Below are positions 26,368-34,894 of a stretch of 64,000 nt of DNA, in pieces. The notes beneath the pieces were generated by a model. It ran no database searches and was not told where the DNA came from. It saw nothing but the letters and a program-made list of their open reading frames with translations. The first letter of the stretch is position 1; every line of letters starts with the position of its first letter. This stretch comes from Methanobacterium_D sp049706655 (GTDB lineage: Archaea; Methanobacteriota; Methanobacteria; Methanobacteriales; Methanobacteriaceae): positions 372,001 to 436,000 of the forward strand of contig JBNAKM010000001.1 in the NCBI GenBank assembly GCA_049706655.1. Direction: 5' to 3'. Made by a program: the position numbers and the translations under genes.

Positions 26368-27963
26368 TTATAACTTGGGTAAGGTGAAATAAAAGGTAGA
26401 GCCTTTCCCAAGAGATGATTCAACCCAAACACGGCCATTATGGCGGTCAATAATCCGTTTAATGATGGCGAGGCCAATTCCTGCACCTTCATACTCTCCT
26501 ATAGTGTGTAATCGTTTAAAAACTTCAAATATTTTATCACTATATTGTTCTTCTAAACCAATTCCATTATCAGATACACTGAAAATGTATTCTGCATCAT
26601 TTTCTTTAACTTGGATATTAATTTGAGGGCTTACTCCTTTTTTTCTAAATTTAAGAGCATTTCCTATGAAATTTTGAAATACACGTGTAATCTGATCTTT
26701 ATCTCCAAAAAGTACTGGAAGATTTTTACTAGTTACTTTGGCATTGCATTCTTTAATTGAAGACTCCAAATTTAATAGTGCATTATCAAGAGCTTCTTCA
26801 CCACTAAACTCTTCAAATTCTCCCCCTTGTGTTCCAACGCGAGAATAGTCAAGTAAACCTTGTATCATGTTTTTCATTCTTTTTGAACCGCTAACCATGT
26901 AATTAATGAATTCATCGGCATCATCATCAAGCTGGCCTTCATATCGGTATTTTAAAAGACTAGCATAACTTCCCATAGTTCTAAGGGGTTCTTGTAAGTC
27001 ATGGCTTGTAATGTAAGCAAAGCTTTGTAGTTCTTCATTTGAACGTTTTAATTCTTCTAAATTTTCTTTTAATTTTTCATCGGATTTTTGACGCTTCATA
27101 TCTATCGTATTAAGATTTAGCATACTGTTCCATACTAAAAGAGCTAGGATAACCAATGTTGTTAGAGTAAGCAGTACAGTTCCAAAAGCGGTATCATAAT
27201 ATCCTAAGTTTTGCCCTAGAACCCGTAGCCATCCAATAAATATGGGAATAATTATTACTGCAACTAAAATTCTACGTCCAAAAACACTTCCATAGTTTTG
27301 ACCAGTTAATACTTTCATAAAACCTATTTGAGGCCGCGCAGCAATAATTGCTAAAGATATTATTAATAAACCAATCCCGGCATAGATTGCAGCAGCAGTA
27401 TAATTATATATCTGGTAAAATTCTGAAGCCCCATATAAATAGCCTAAAATGACCATTAAAGATAACATACTTGCTAAAAGGACTAAATATTGGGCAGGGA
27501 CATGTCTATCTATTTTTTTGTCCAGAATTAAAAGTGTTAAACCAATTATTGTTAAGTCAACGGCCGCTATAAATGCCATTCTGTTTGGAGAAGAAGTACT
27601 AAGTGCTCCTGGAGCTTCATTAAATAATAGTTGGTCTATACCGAAATTAAAGTTAAATAAATGTTCTATTGTGCTAAGTAAGCCAATTAAAAAAACCATA
27701 ATTGCTAATATCTGAGCAATACGTATGTTTCGTTTACTAATTCTTTTTGTTTGTTGTAGCCATAAAGAGATACCTACCAGAACGAAACAGAGTGCAACAT
27801 TAGATTTAATTGTAGAAAATTCAGGGCCGGGACTTTTAAGAATGCTAATATCAAAAGCCCAGCCGAAAAGAATAAGAAATCCTATTATAATTATTAAAAT
27901 GCTTAAAACTTCAGAAAATTTCATTAAATTAGATCGTAATCTATTGGAGTTATTTAAATTCAT
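26368..27963 (-). CDS. Membrane-bound sensor histidine kinase
   Basis: A 531-residue kinase. Residues 1-280 contain about eight membrane helices and no recognisable extracellular sensor domain. A short coiled coil (KSDEKLKENLEELKRSNEEL) leads to HisKA with the phospho-acceptor His in SFAYITSHDLQEPLRT. The HATPase region has N box (FIGNALKFRKK), DNGIGLEE, GAGIGLAIIKRII and GKGSTFYFTLP. No response regulator is near. The kinase core closely matches that of the next gene upstream. GAGG precedes the start. Confidence 0.92.
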   Translation of the reverse strand: MNLNNSNRLRSNLMKFSEVLSILIIIIGFLILFGWAFDISILKSPGPEFSTIKSNVALCFVLVGISLWLQQTKRISKRNIRIAQILAIMVFLIGLLSTIEHLFNFNFGIDQLLFNEAPGALSTSSPNRMAFIAAVDLTIIGLTLLILDKKIDRHVPAQYLVLLASMLSLMVILGYLYGASEFYQIYNYTAAAIYAGIGLLIISLAIIAARPQIGFMKVLTGQNYGSVFGRRILVAVIIIPIFIGWLRVLGQNLGYYDTAFGTVLLTLTTLVILALLVWNSMLNLNTIDMKRQKSDEKLKENLEELKRSNEELQSFAYITSHDLQEPLRTMGSYASLLKYRYEGQLDDDADEFINYMVSGSKRMKNMIQGLLDYSRVGTQGGEFEEFSGEEALDNALLNLESSIKECNAKVTSKNLPVLFGDKDQITRVFQNFIGNALKFRKKGVSPQINIQVKENDAEYIFSVSDNGIGLEEQYSDKIFEVFKRLHTIGEYEGAGIGLAIIKRIIDRHNGRVWVESSLGKGSTFYFTLPKL

Positions 27964-28097
27964 TTAGTTCCTCATGTATATACAATACCATAATTATGGC
28001 ATTAAAATTATTTAATCATATTGCTAAAATTAGTTATAATTCTTTTGAATATAAAATAAAAGCTTTTATTGGTTATTTTAAAAACTTTAATGTAATT

Positions 28098-30779
28098 TTA
28101 TTTATTATAAGGAACAGTAAAGAAAAAAGTAGATCCTTTACCTAATTCGGATTCAACCCAAATACGTCCACCATGTCGCTCTATAATCCTTTTAACAATA
28201 GATAATCCAATTCCAGTACCTTTATACTTGTCCAATGTATGTAATTGCTGGAATATGGTAAAAATACGGTCAAAATACTGTTCTTCAATTCCAATACTGT
28301 TGTCAGAAACACTGAAAATATATTCTTTATTTGCATCGTCTTTCCTTGATGAAATATGGATTTTAGGGGACACATCTTCCTTTCTATATTTAATTGCGTT
28401 ACTTATAAGATTTTGAAAAACTCTTCGAAGTTGACTTTCATCAGCAAATACATTAGGAAGAGGATCATAAGTAATTTTGGCATCATTTTCCTCAATTGTA
28501 ACTTTTAAACTATCTATCACCTGTTTAAGAATATCTTCGCTATTAACTTCCTTAAATTCCTCTCCTTTGGTGGCCACTCTTGAATATTCAAGTAAATCCT
28601 GGATCATTTGTTTCATACGCATACTAGCATCTACAATATAATCCATAAAGTCATCTGCATCCTGATCAAATTTACCCTTATATCTGCGTTCTAAAAGTTG
28701 TGTAAAACTTGCAATAGTACGTAATGGCTCTTGAAGGTCATGGCTTGTAATATAGGCGAAACTTCGAAGTTCATCGTTGGAACGTTCTAGTTCTTTAATT
28801 AATTCATTCATTTCATTTTCCATGCTTTTGCGCTGGCTAATATCGCGTGAAATTGCAAGAATGAGGGTTTTTCCTCCCATTTCGAAAAGATGATTATTAT
28901 TTTCTACAGGTATTCTTTTACCATCTTTTGTAACATGCACTATTTCAAATCTAGCTTTTTTATTTCTCATTAATTCTTCAGCATTTTTTGGTACTTCTTT
29001 TAAACATTCAGGGGCTATAATATCGCGAGGAGTCATATTAAGAAGCTCTTCTTTAGTATAACCCAGTCTTTTAGATGCAATATCATTTACTTCAATAAAT
29101 TTATCGGGTAATCCATTTTCCCTTAATTCAACGAGGGTTATCATATCATTTGCTCTATTGAATAATTCTCTAAATTTTTGTTCATTAACCTTTAAAGAGG
29201 TATAAGCGGATTTAAGCTCTTTTGTTCGTTCTTCTATTTGTTCTTCTAAATAGTTACGTGCCTTTATTAATTGGTCTTCTGTTTCTTTAAGTTGAGTGAT
29301 ATCGTTGGATACTCCTAATATTCCCATTACTTTGCCTTCTGGATCAAATAGGGGGATTTTATTGGTGTCAAACCATACTATACTTCCATCTGATTGTAAT
29401 TGAGTTTCAATAATATGTAATTTGGACACGCCGCTATCCATAACATGACGATCATCAACACGATAATCGTCTGCTTCAGTATCACCCCAAGGTAAATCAT
29501 AATCCGTTTTTCCTATAATTTCTGAAGGGTCTTTAAGTCCTGCTCCAGTAGAAAAGTTTCTGTTGCATCCTAAATAAACCGAATTATAATCTTTCCAGAA
29601 AACCACTCCTGGAAAATTCTCCAATACATTTTCTAGCATCTGTTGTGAGCTTTGAAGCTCTTCCTCTGCTTTTTTACGTTCAGTAATGTCACGAATAAAT
29701 GCTTCAGTACCCTGAATCTGACAGTTGTCATCATAATGAAATTGGGCATTTAAGGACATCCAAAAGGAAGTACCATCGTTTTTTATACCTTCTACTTCAT
29801 AATTCTCAATTTTTCCATTTTTCTTTAATTTTTTAAATAAAACTTCTCTATCTTCAGGATTTTTATATAAAGAGCTAATGGGAAGTCCTATCATTTCTTG
29901 TGGAGAATTAAATCCGTACATACATGCAGCAGAAGGACTGGCCATAGTAATAATTCCTTTATTATCTCCTCTAAAATAGGTATCTGGAATATTATTAATA
30001 ATGCTCCTGTATCTCTTTTCACTCTCTATTACTGCATTTTCAGCTATTTTGCGGTCAGTAATATCTATTACAGCAGCAATTGCCCCTATATATTTATTAT
30101 TTTCATCAGTTAATGGGGATACCCCTAAAGTTGCATAAAGTGTATTCCCATCATTTTTTTTAAATTCAAAATCGTGCTGTTCAAAATTGCCGTTTTGGCG
30201 CCGTTTTAGATAATCTTCTGCAATTTTGATATTTTTTTCATCCATAAATGAAAATAAATGCTTATTTTGCATTTCAGATATGGTGTAACCTAACATTTCG
30301 GCCATACGTTTATTTACAAAAGTAGTGCGGCCATTCTTGTCAATGGTCCATATACCCTCATTTAAAGACTCTATAAGCTGCCTACTTTCTTTTTCTTTTT
30401 CTATTAACTTTTTTTGCGCTTCTTTTTTATCTGTAATATCTTGAATTTGCACTAAAAAGCCGGAATTAGTTAGAGAAATAGTATAATCAATAAAAGCAAT
30501 ACCTTGCCTTTGTGGATCATAAAAATTGCTTCTTTTAATATTATCAAAGTCTAGAGGAGCCTGAAAATTAATTAATTCTTTTTCAATTAATTCATTTTTC
30601 CTTTTTTTAACATGGGGATTATTAAATAGATTAATAGTTGTACAAACTTCTTTAGAGGAAATACCTGCGATTTTTAATCCTGAAGGGTTTATGTCTACAA
30701 ATTTGCCTTTTTTATCGTAGAATATGATACCTATTGGGGATTTTTCAAATATTTCTATTAAATTATCCTTATTTACAAT
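28098..30779 (-). CDS. Multi-PAS sensor histidine kinase with unclear start
   Basis: A cytoplasmic kinase of about 890 residues. The first canonical start is GTG 30452, but the same frame stays open upstream and encodes a good PAS domain (IFEKSPIGIIFYDKKGKFVD, INPSGLKIAGISSKE, then ISLTNSGFLVQIQDITDKKE). I therefore extend it to ATT 30779, preceded by GGGGGA at 6 bases. Four more PAS domains follow, each introduced by a DITxxKxAE-type linker. The C-terminus has HisKA (SFAYITSHDLQEPLRTIASF) and HATPase (LISNAIKYRKED, GTGIGLSIVKRII, GKGSTFFFTVP). PAS domains suggest redox, ligand or light sensing. No response regulator is nearby. Confidence 0.85.
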   Translation of the reverse strand: MVNKDNLIEIFEKSPIGIIFYDKKGKFVDINPSGLKIAGISSKEVCTTINLFNNPHVKKRKNELIEKELINFQAPLDFDNIKRSNFYDPQRQGIAFIDYTISLTNSGFLVQIQDITDKKEAQKKLIEKEKESRQLIESLNEGIWTIDKNGRTTFVNKRMAEMLGYTISEMQNKHLFSFMDEKNIKIAEDYLKRRQNGNFEQHDFEFKKNDGNTLYATLGVSPLTDENNKYIGAIAAVIDITDRKIAENAVIESEKRYRSIINNIPDTYFRGDNKGIITMASPSAACMYGFNSPQEMIGLPISSLYKNPEDREVLFKKLKKNGKIENYEVEGIKNDGTSFWMSLNAQFHYDDNCQIQGTEAFIRDITERKKAEEELQSSQQMLENVLENFPGVVFWKDYNSVYLGCNRNFSTGAGLKDPSEIIGKTDYDLPWGDTEADDYRVDDRHVMDSGVSKLHIIETQLQSDGSIVWFDTNKIPLFDPEGKVMGILGVSNDITQLKETEDQLIKARNYLEEQIEERTKELKSAYTSLKVNEQKFRELFNRANDMITLVELRENGLPDKFIEVNDIASKRLGYTKEELLNMTPRDIIAPECLKEVPKNAEELMRNKKARFEIVHVTKDGKRIPVENNNHLFEMGGKTLILAISRDISQRKSMENEMNELIKELERSNDELRSFAYITSHDLQEPLRTIASFTQLLERRYKGKFDQDADDFMDYIVDASMRMKQMIQDLLEYSRVATKGEEFKEVNSEDILKQVIDSLKVTIEENDAKITYDPLPNVFADESQLRRVFQNLISNAIKYRKEDVSPKIHISSRKDDANKEYIFSVSDNSIGIEEQYFDRIFTIFQQLHTLDKYKGTGIGLSIVKRIIERHGGRIWVESELGKGSTFFFTVPYNK

Positions 30780-30984
30780 TTTTATTCCCCCATAATAACT
30801 CAGTAATATAAATATGTTATTTTATTAATAAGTAAATTATGATTTAATTTTAAATTATTAAAAGAATTTAGGGGGATTATTTCAAAAAACAATGTATATA
30901 TGATTTATTCAGGTTAGTTAAACCTGAAATAAAATAAAAATGCTTATTTAAGCAAGTAAATTTAATTTCATTTAAAAACAGCAT

Positions 30985-32145
30985 TCATTCCTTTTTTTCG
31001 AAAGTTGCCTCGGCTTCCTTTAAATATTGTCTTATGGGAATTTTTTGGGTACATTTCTCTTCACATTCGCCGCATTCAGTGCAAAATGAGGCACTTTGTT
31101 TCTTAGCTTTTAAGAATGAATAATTTCCAGATGGTTTTTGCACGTTCTGGTACACATAAACATCATTTAAGAGATTAAGATTTAATGGAATGTCCACTCC
31201 ATCTGGACAAGGCATACAGTAATTGCATCCAGTGCAGCCAGCATAAATTCGATTACTATAAGCTTCTCTTACTTCTTGAATTAGATTTTTTTCATCACCA
31301 GTGAGACTGTTAGCGTATCCATCTTCTGCAATCTCTATGTTCTCTTTAACCTGTTCCATGGTGCTCATACCACTTAAAACTACATTAATTTCCTCATGAT
31401 CCCACAAAAAACGTAAAGCCCATTCTACAAGGCTCCTTTTGTTTTCTGATTTATCCCAAATTGATGCAATGTCTTTAGGAATGTTATTTGTAAGACATCC
31501 ACCTCTTAGTGGTTCCATAATTGCAGTTCCCATATTTTTAGATGCTATGTACTCAAGACCTGCTTTTCCAGCTTGAAATTTCTGATCCATGTAATTATAC
31601 TGGATTTGGGCAAAGCTCCAGTTGTAAGAGTCTACAATTTCTTTAAATATGCTCAATTCATCGTGAAATGAAAAACCAGCATACCCTATTTTTCCCTCTT
31701 CAATAGCAGAATCAAGGAATTCTAAAACATCTAAGTTTTTAAGTACATCCCAGGTGCCTCTACCAAGACCATGGAGTAAATAAAAATCAATTCTATCCGT
31801 TTGAAGTCTTTTAAGCTGCTCATCAAGGAAATAATTTAGGTCATTTTCTTTCTGGACAAGCCAGCTTGGTAATTTGGTTGATAAATATACCTGATCTCTA
31901 TAGCCCTCCTTTAGGGCATTTCCAACAATGATTTCGCTCATGCCGGGTTCAGCAGCTGATGTTCCGTGATATGGATAGGCAGTATCAATATAGTTCACTC
32001 CATTATCTATAGCATAATGAAGCATTTGGGTTGCTAGAGGTTCATTTATTTTTGAATAATCACATTCAAGTACTGGAAGCCGCATGCATCCAAAACCAAG
32101 TATTGAAACTTTTTCGCCTGTTTTTCCAAAGGTTCTGTATAGCAA
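30985..32145 (-). CDS. Aldo/keto reductase with C-terminal ferredoxin domain
   Basis: A 386-residue fusion. Residues 1-280 form an AKR barrel: YRTFGKTGEKVSILGFGCMR, GVNYIDTAYPYHG with the catalytic Asp/Tyr, YLSTKLPSW and DFYLLHGLGRG. The C-terminus has CTGCNYCMPCPDGVDIP and CTECGECEEKCTQKIPI, two 4Fe-4S clusters. This fused form is common in anaerobes, where electrons can come from ferredoxin. TTG 32145 is the start, with GGAGGG just upstream. Confidence 0.92.
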   Translation of the reverse strand: MLYRTFGKTGEKVSILGFGCMRLPVLECDYSKINEPLATQMLHYAIDNGVNYIDTAYPYHGTSAAEPGMSEIIVGNALKEGYRDQVYLSTKLPSWLVQKENDLNYFLDEQLKRLQTDRIDFYLLHGLGRGTWDVLKNLDVLEFLDSAIEEGKIGYAGFSFHDELSIFKEIVDSYNWSFAQIQYNYMDQKFQAGKAGLEYIASKNMGTAIMEPLRGGCLTNNIPKDIASIWDKSENKRSLVEWALRFLWDHEEINVVLSGMSTMEQVKENIEIAEDGYANSLTGDEKNLIQEVREAYSNRIYAGCTGCNYCMPCPDGVDIPLNLNLLNDVYVYQNVQKPSGNYSFLKAKKQSASFCTECGECEEKCTQKIPIRQYLKEAEATFEKKE

Positions 32146-32169
32146 AATAACCCTCCTAAATTTTAAAAA

Positions 32170-32673
32170 TTATTTTCGATAAAACATTAAATCACATTTG
32201 CAGCTGTCGTTTAAAGGAGGTAGCATATTTAATTGTTCTATAGGATACTTCTTTTCATCTCTATAAGCTTCTTTGCATTTTTTACAAGCTTCTGCGCTAC
32301 ATTTTGCACTGAAAAATTTGTATCCTCCACCGTAGTATTGATACCAACTTGCGAGGTTTCTAATTCGCTGATTTTCTATAAAAGCTACTTTTGAAGCATC
32401 TTCGCTATATAAACCTTTATTTTTTAGCGACTCTTCTATCTGATCTGCAGACTGTTCTTCTAGCATTGCATTTATCATTATGTTTATAATGTCTGATCTC
32501 CTCTCTTCCGCGTCTGGAGCGTAGCTTAAATCATAAAATTCCTCAATTGATGCAACAGCTGCAAGTAACTCTCTATAACCTCCAAAATGCACTCCATGAG
32601 TTTCTTTACCTATGATGTCATTAACTTTTGCATTCATCATTCCGATGTGTCTGTGTACTTCTTCAGCTTTCAT
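32170..32673 (-). CDS. Unknown protein with a phage-head-morphogenesis-like Cys tail
   Basis: A 167-residue soluble protein that I cannot place in a family. The N-terminal two thirds are helical (VHRHIGMMNAKVNDIIGKET, IINIMINAMLEEQSADQIEE). The C-terminus has CSAEACKKCKEAYRDEKKYP then LPPLNDSCKCDLMFYRK. This resembles the C..C, P-P-L-x-x-x-C-x-C ending of SPP1 gp7/Mu F proteins, but no other phage gene is near. A zinc site is likely. It lies 24 bases upstream of the aldo/keto reductase gene. Confidence 0.6.
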   Translation of the reverse strand: MKAEEVHRHIGMMNAKVNDIIGKETHGVHFGGYRELLAAVASIEEFYDLSYAPDAEERRSDIINIMINAMLEEQSADQIEESLKNKGLYSEDASKVAFIENQRIRNLASWYQYYGGGYKFFSAKCSAEACKKCKEAYRDEKKYPIEQLNMLPPLNDSCKCDLMFYRK

Positions 32674-32802
32674 AGGTACAATTTAATTTTGAACTTATTA
32701 AAATCATTTTTTTAATTATCTAAATTTTCAAATATTTTTGCTAAAATAATTATAAAAGTTAAAAGGAGAATTAGAATCGCTTTATGAAATATATTAAAGG
32801 CT

Positions 32803-33093
32803 TTATCTATCCACAAACCCTTTTACCATTCCTTCAACATTTTTAATATCTTCTTCTGCTGGAACTTCCTTATTAAATGGATATTCATCTTCAGGTAAGT
32901 ATTCAAGAATTTTTAAACCATCAGAATCATCTGATTCAACTACAAATCTTTTAATATCTCCTAAAGGAATATTAGTTATCATAGATATCATCCGGTCCTT
33001 CTTTTTTGCTTCCATTCCACTAATATTCAATCTAATAAAGTGTTTTTTATATTCAATTGAATATCCAAATTCCAATAGTTTAACTTCTATCAT
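32803..33093 (-). CDS. Small protein of unknown function
   Basis: A 96-residue protein, KLLEFGYSIEYKKHFIRLNI then NIPLGDIKRFVVESDDSDGL, rich in acidic residues at the C-terminus. No family recognised. A GGTGAT ribosome binding site just before the ATG supports it as real. An inverted repeat lies 37 bases upstream. Confidence 0.65.
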   Translation of the reverse strand: MIEVKLLEFGYSIEYKKHFIRLNISGMEAKKKDRMISMITNIPLGDIKRFVVESDDSDGLKILEYLPEDEYPFNKEVPAEEDIKNVEGMVKGFVDR

Positions 33094-33129
33094 TTAATCA
33101 CCACGCAAATTTAATCATATTATTCATAA

Positions 33130-33150
33130 GAATGAAACTTACTTTCATTC
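33130..33150. repeat. Inverted repeat, 8-bp arms
   Basis: GAATGAAA, five bases, TTTCATTC. It lies between the nitroreductase stop (33221) and the unknown 96-residue gene (start 33093), both on the minus strand. It may be an operator for the small gene or a terminator for the nitroreductase operon; the minus-strand downstream bases are not strongly T-rich, so an operator is somewhat favoured. Confidence 0.4.
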
Positions 33151-33220
33151 ATATTAAGGTATGAAATCAACTGGATATAGTGCTGTAACTTATTATTTGG
33201 CTTCTGACTTTACTATCCCT

Positions 33221-33976
33221 TTAATTCAGCTTTAAACTTGCAACATACTCATATCCTTTACTGGAATTATCTGGAGCGCTTTTATCAAAAACAATTCCTT
33301 TATATTTTCCAAAGTGTTCTGCAGCAATTTTTAGATGGCAGAGAGTGATACCAACATCTATGGGAATATATTTTTTAGCAACAAGCCCTCTTATAAATCC
33401 TGGCTTGAGTGCATAAACATGAATTATATTTTCATCGCCAGAAAAATACCATCCTTGACTGTTAGTTGCAGATGGAGCAAGACGAGCTGCTTCCATTATT
33501 TTCTCTGCTCCCTTAACATCACTCATGTCCTTAAGAGGTTTTCTCTTGAATTGGGAGAGACTGGTCCTATATAATGGTTCATTTGGCTTTCCAAATGCAA
33601 TTAAAATTATATATTCCAGATCTGAACTTTCTAGGACTTCTTTTTTAGGTTTTGGAATCCCTTGCCAGCAGGTTCCAATTCCATTTGCAGAAAGGAATAG
33701 ATCCACTTGCTGCAGCATGAAACCTACATTAGTCAAATAACCTTCCTTGTTTTCTGAAAATATAACTAAATAATGCGGCGCTTTCTTCATAAACCTTCTA
33801 TTTATTTTATTTTCAGATACAATTTTCAATTCTAATTTAATATCATCATAAAGGGGATCTAAATTATTTAAATAATCTGAAATTTCAGATAATGTATTTT
33901 CATCAAGTGGAGTTAAATCATAATTCCTGATGGATTTCCGTTTGAATATTGTTTCATAAAGGTCTTTTTTCTCCAT
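33221..33976 (-). CDS. Nitroreductase-family protein (long form)
   Basis: About 251 residues: YETIFKRKSIRNYDLTPLDE with the FMN-binding motif, LSANGIGTCWQGIPKPKKEV, and a C-terminal MEAARLAPSATNSQGWYFSG. The order of the two nitroreductase motifs and the extra length fit the larger TM-nitroreductase type. ATG 33976 follows GGTGG; TTG 33988 is a weaker alternative. It begins 14 bases after the flavodoxin stop, suggesting a redox operon. Confidence 0.82.
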   Translation of the reverse strand: MEKKDLYETIFKRKSIRNYDLTPLDENTLSEISDYLNNLDPLYDDIKLELKIVSENKINRRFMKKAPHYLVIFSENKEGYLTNVGFMLQQVDLFLSANGIGTCWQGIPKPKKEVLESSDLEYIILIAFGKPNEPLYRTSLSQFKRKPLKDMSDVKGAEKIMEAARLAPSATNSQGWYFSGDENIIHVYALKPGFIRGLVAKKYIPIDVGITLCHLKIAAEHFGKYKGIVFDKSAPDNSSKGYEYVASLKLN

Positions 33977-33990
33977 TTTTACCACCAATG

Positions 33991-34443
33991 TTATAATTTC
34001 TCTTTTAAACTAATTACAAAATCTTTTGCATTTTTAAGGTCTTTTTCATCAGGTTTTCCTTTATTTAGACCTTTACGACTGAGTAATCTCTTAAGTGAGT
34101 ATGCATAGTATCCTTTACAGTGAAATTCTCCAATAACTTCATATCCTTTTTTTGATAAATTTTTCTCCAACCAGTCGAAGTATTTTCCATCACCGCTTGT
34201 TGAAAAATGAAATGCTTTTTTATTTTCTACATTATCCATGCTTTCGACAAATTTTCTTAGATTTTTATGCGGTTTGTAGTAGTATATTCGTGAACCAAAT
34301 CCAATTAGGTCATATTTTTCAATAATGTCGGTGTTAACATCATCGCAGTCCAATAAATCAGCTCCAAGAGCTTCGCCCATGGCTTCAGCTATTTTTTTGG
34401 TGTTTCCACGATGAACGGATTTGTAAATTATTGCAGTTTTCAT
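33991..34443 (-). CDS. Flavodoxin-domain protein
   Basis: A 150-residue flavodoxin-like protein: AIIYKSVHRGNTKKIAEAMG carries the phosphate-binding loop, then DLIGFGSRIYYYKPHKNLRK and FSTSGDGKYFDWLEKNLSKK. It binds FMN and carries electrons, perhaps to the following nitroreductase. GAGGAAA precedes the ATG. Confidence 0.85.
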   Translation of the reverse strand: MKTAIIYKSVHRGNTKKIAEAMGEALGADLLDCDDVNTDIIEKYDLIGFGSRIYYYKPHKNLRKFVESMDNVENKKAFHFSTSGDGKYFDWLEKNLSKKGYEVIGEFHCKGYYAYSLKRLLSRKGLNKGKPDEKDLKNAKDFVISLKEKL

Positions 34444-34507
34444 TTTATTTCCTCAAATTGTGTTATAATTTATAGTTTGACAACTTTCAAATTGTTTGTT
34501 TAAAATA

Positions 34508-34807
34508 TTATTTTCCATGATGCAGCTTTAAAAGCTCATTTACTTCATTAACCCTTTTTTCATTAACTCTTGCCACTACAAACTTGCCCTTTCTTTCAGT
34601 AAAGATTAATTCAGCATTTGCTAACTCTTTAAGGTGATGGGAGATAGTAGGGGCACCTATATTTAATGATTGGGCAATATCGCTTATTAGGCATTCACAG
34701 CCTGTTTCGTAGCTTTTTTCTTGATTTTCAACGATTTTTAAATAAAGCTTTAGTCTATTTGGATTTGAAAGCGCTTTAAATGCCTTTGCCATTTTCTTTG
34801 TATCCAT
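34508..34807 (-). CDS. ArsR-family metal-sensing-like repressor
   Basis: About 99 residues: AKAFKALSNPNRLKLYLKIV, then CECLISDIAQSLNIGAPTIS, HHLKELANAELIFTERKGKF. The C-E-C in the third helix is at the position of the CVC metal-sensing motif of ArsR/SmtB, so a thiophilic metal or arsenite is a plausible ligand (inference). ATG 34807 has GGTG 6 bases upstream; ATG 34819 is the alternative. The palindrome at 34835-34850 is the likely operator. Flanked by MFS exporter and flavodoxin genes on the same strand. Confidence 0.87.
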   Translation of the reverse strand: MDTKKMAKAFKALSNPNRLKLYLKIVENQEKSYETGCECLISDIAQSLNIGAPTISHHLKELANAELIFTERKGKFVVARVNEKRVNEVNELLKLHHGK

Positions 34808-34834
34808 TGAATGCACCATAAAACATTTTTATAA

Positions 34835-34850
34835 TTCGATAAGTATCGAA
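34835..34850. promoter_or_regulatory. Palindromic operator before the ArsR gene
   Basis: TTCGATA, two bases, TATCGAA: a perfect 7-bp-arm palindrome 15 bases upstream of ATG 34819 (27 upstream of 34807). Position and symmetry suit autoregulation by a dimeric ArsR repressor. Confidence 0.6.
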
Positions 34851-34894
34851 ATATATTATCTGTAAAAATTGTATATAAGTTTTTGTAATTCAAG

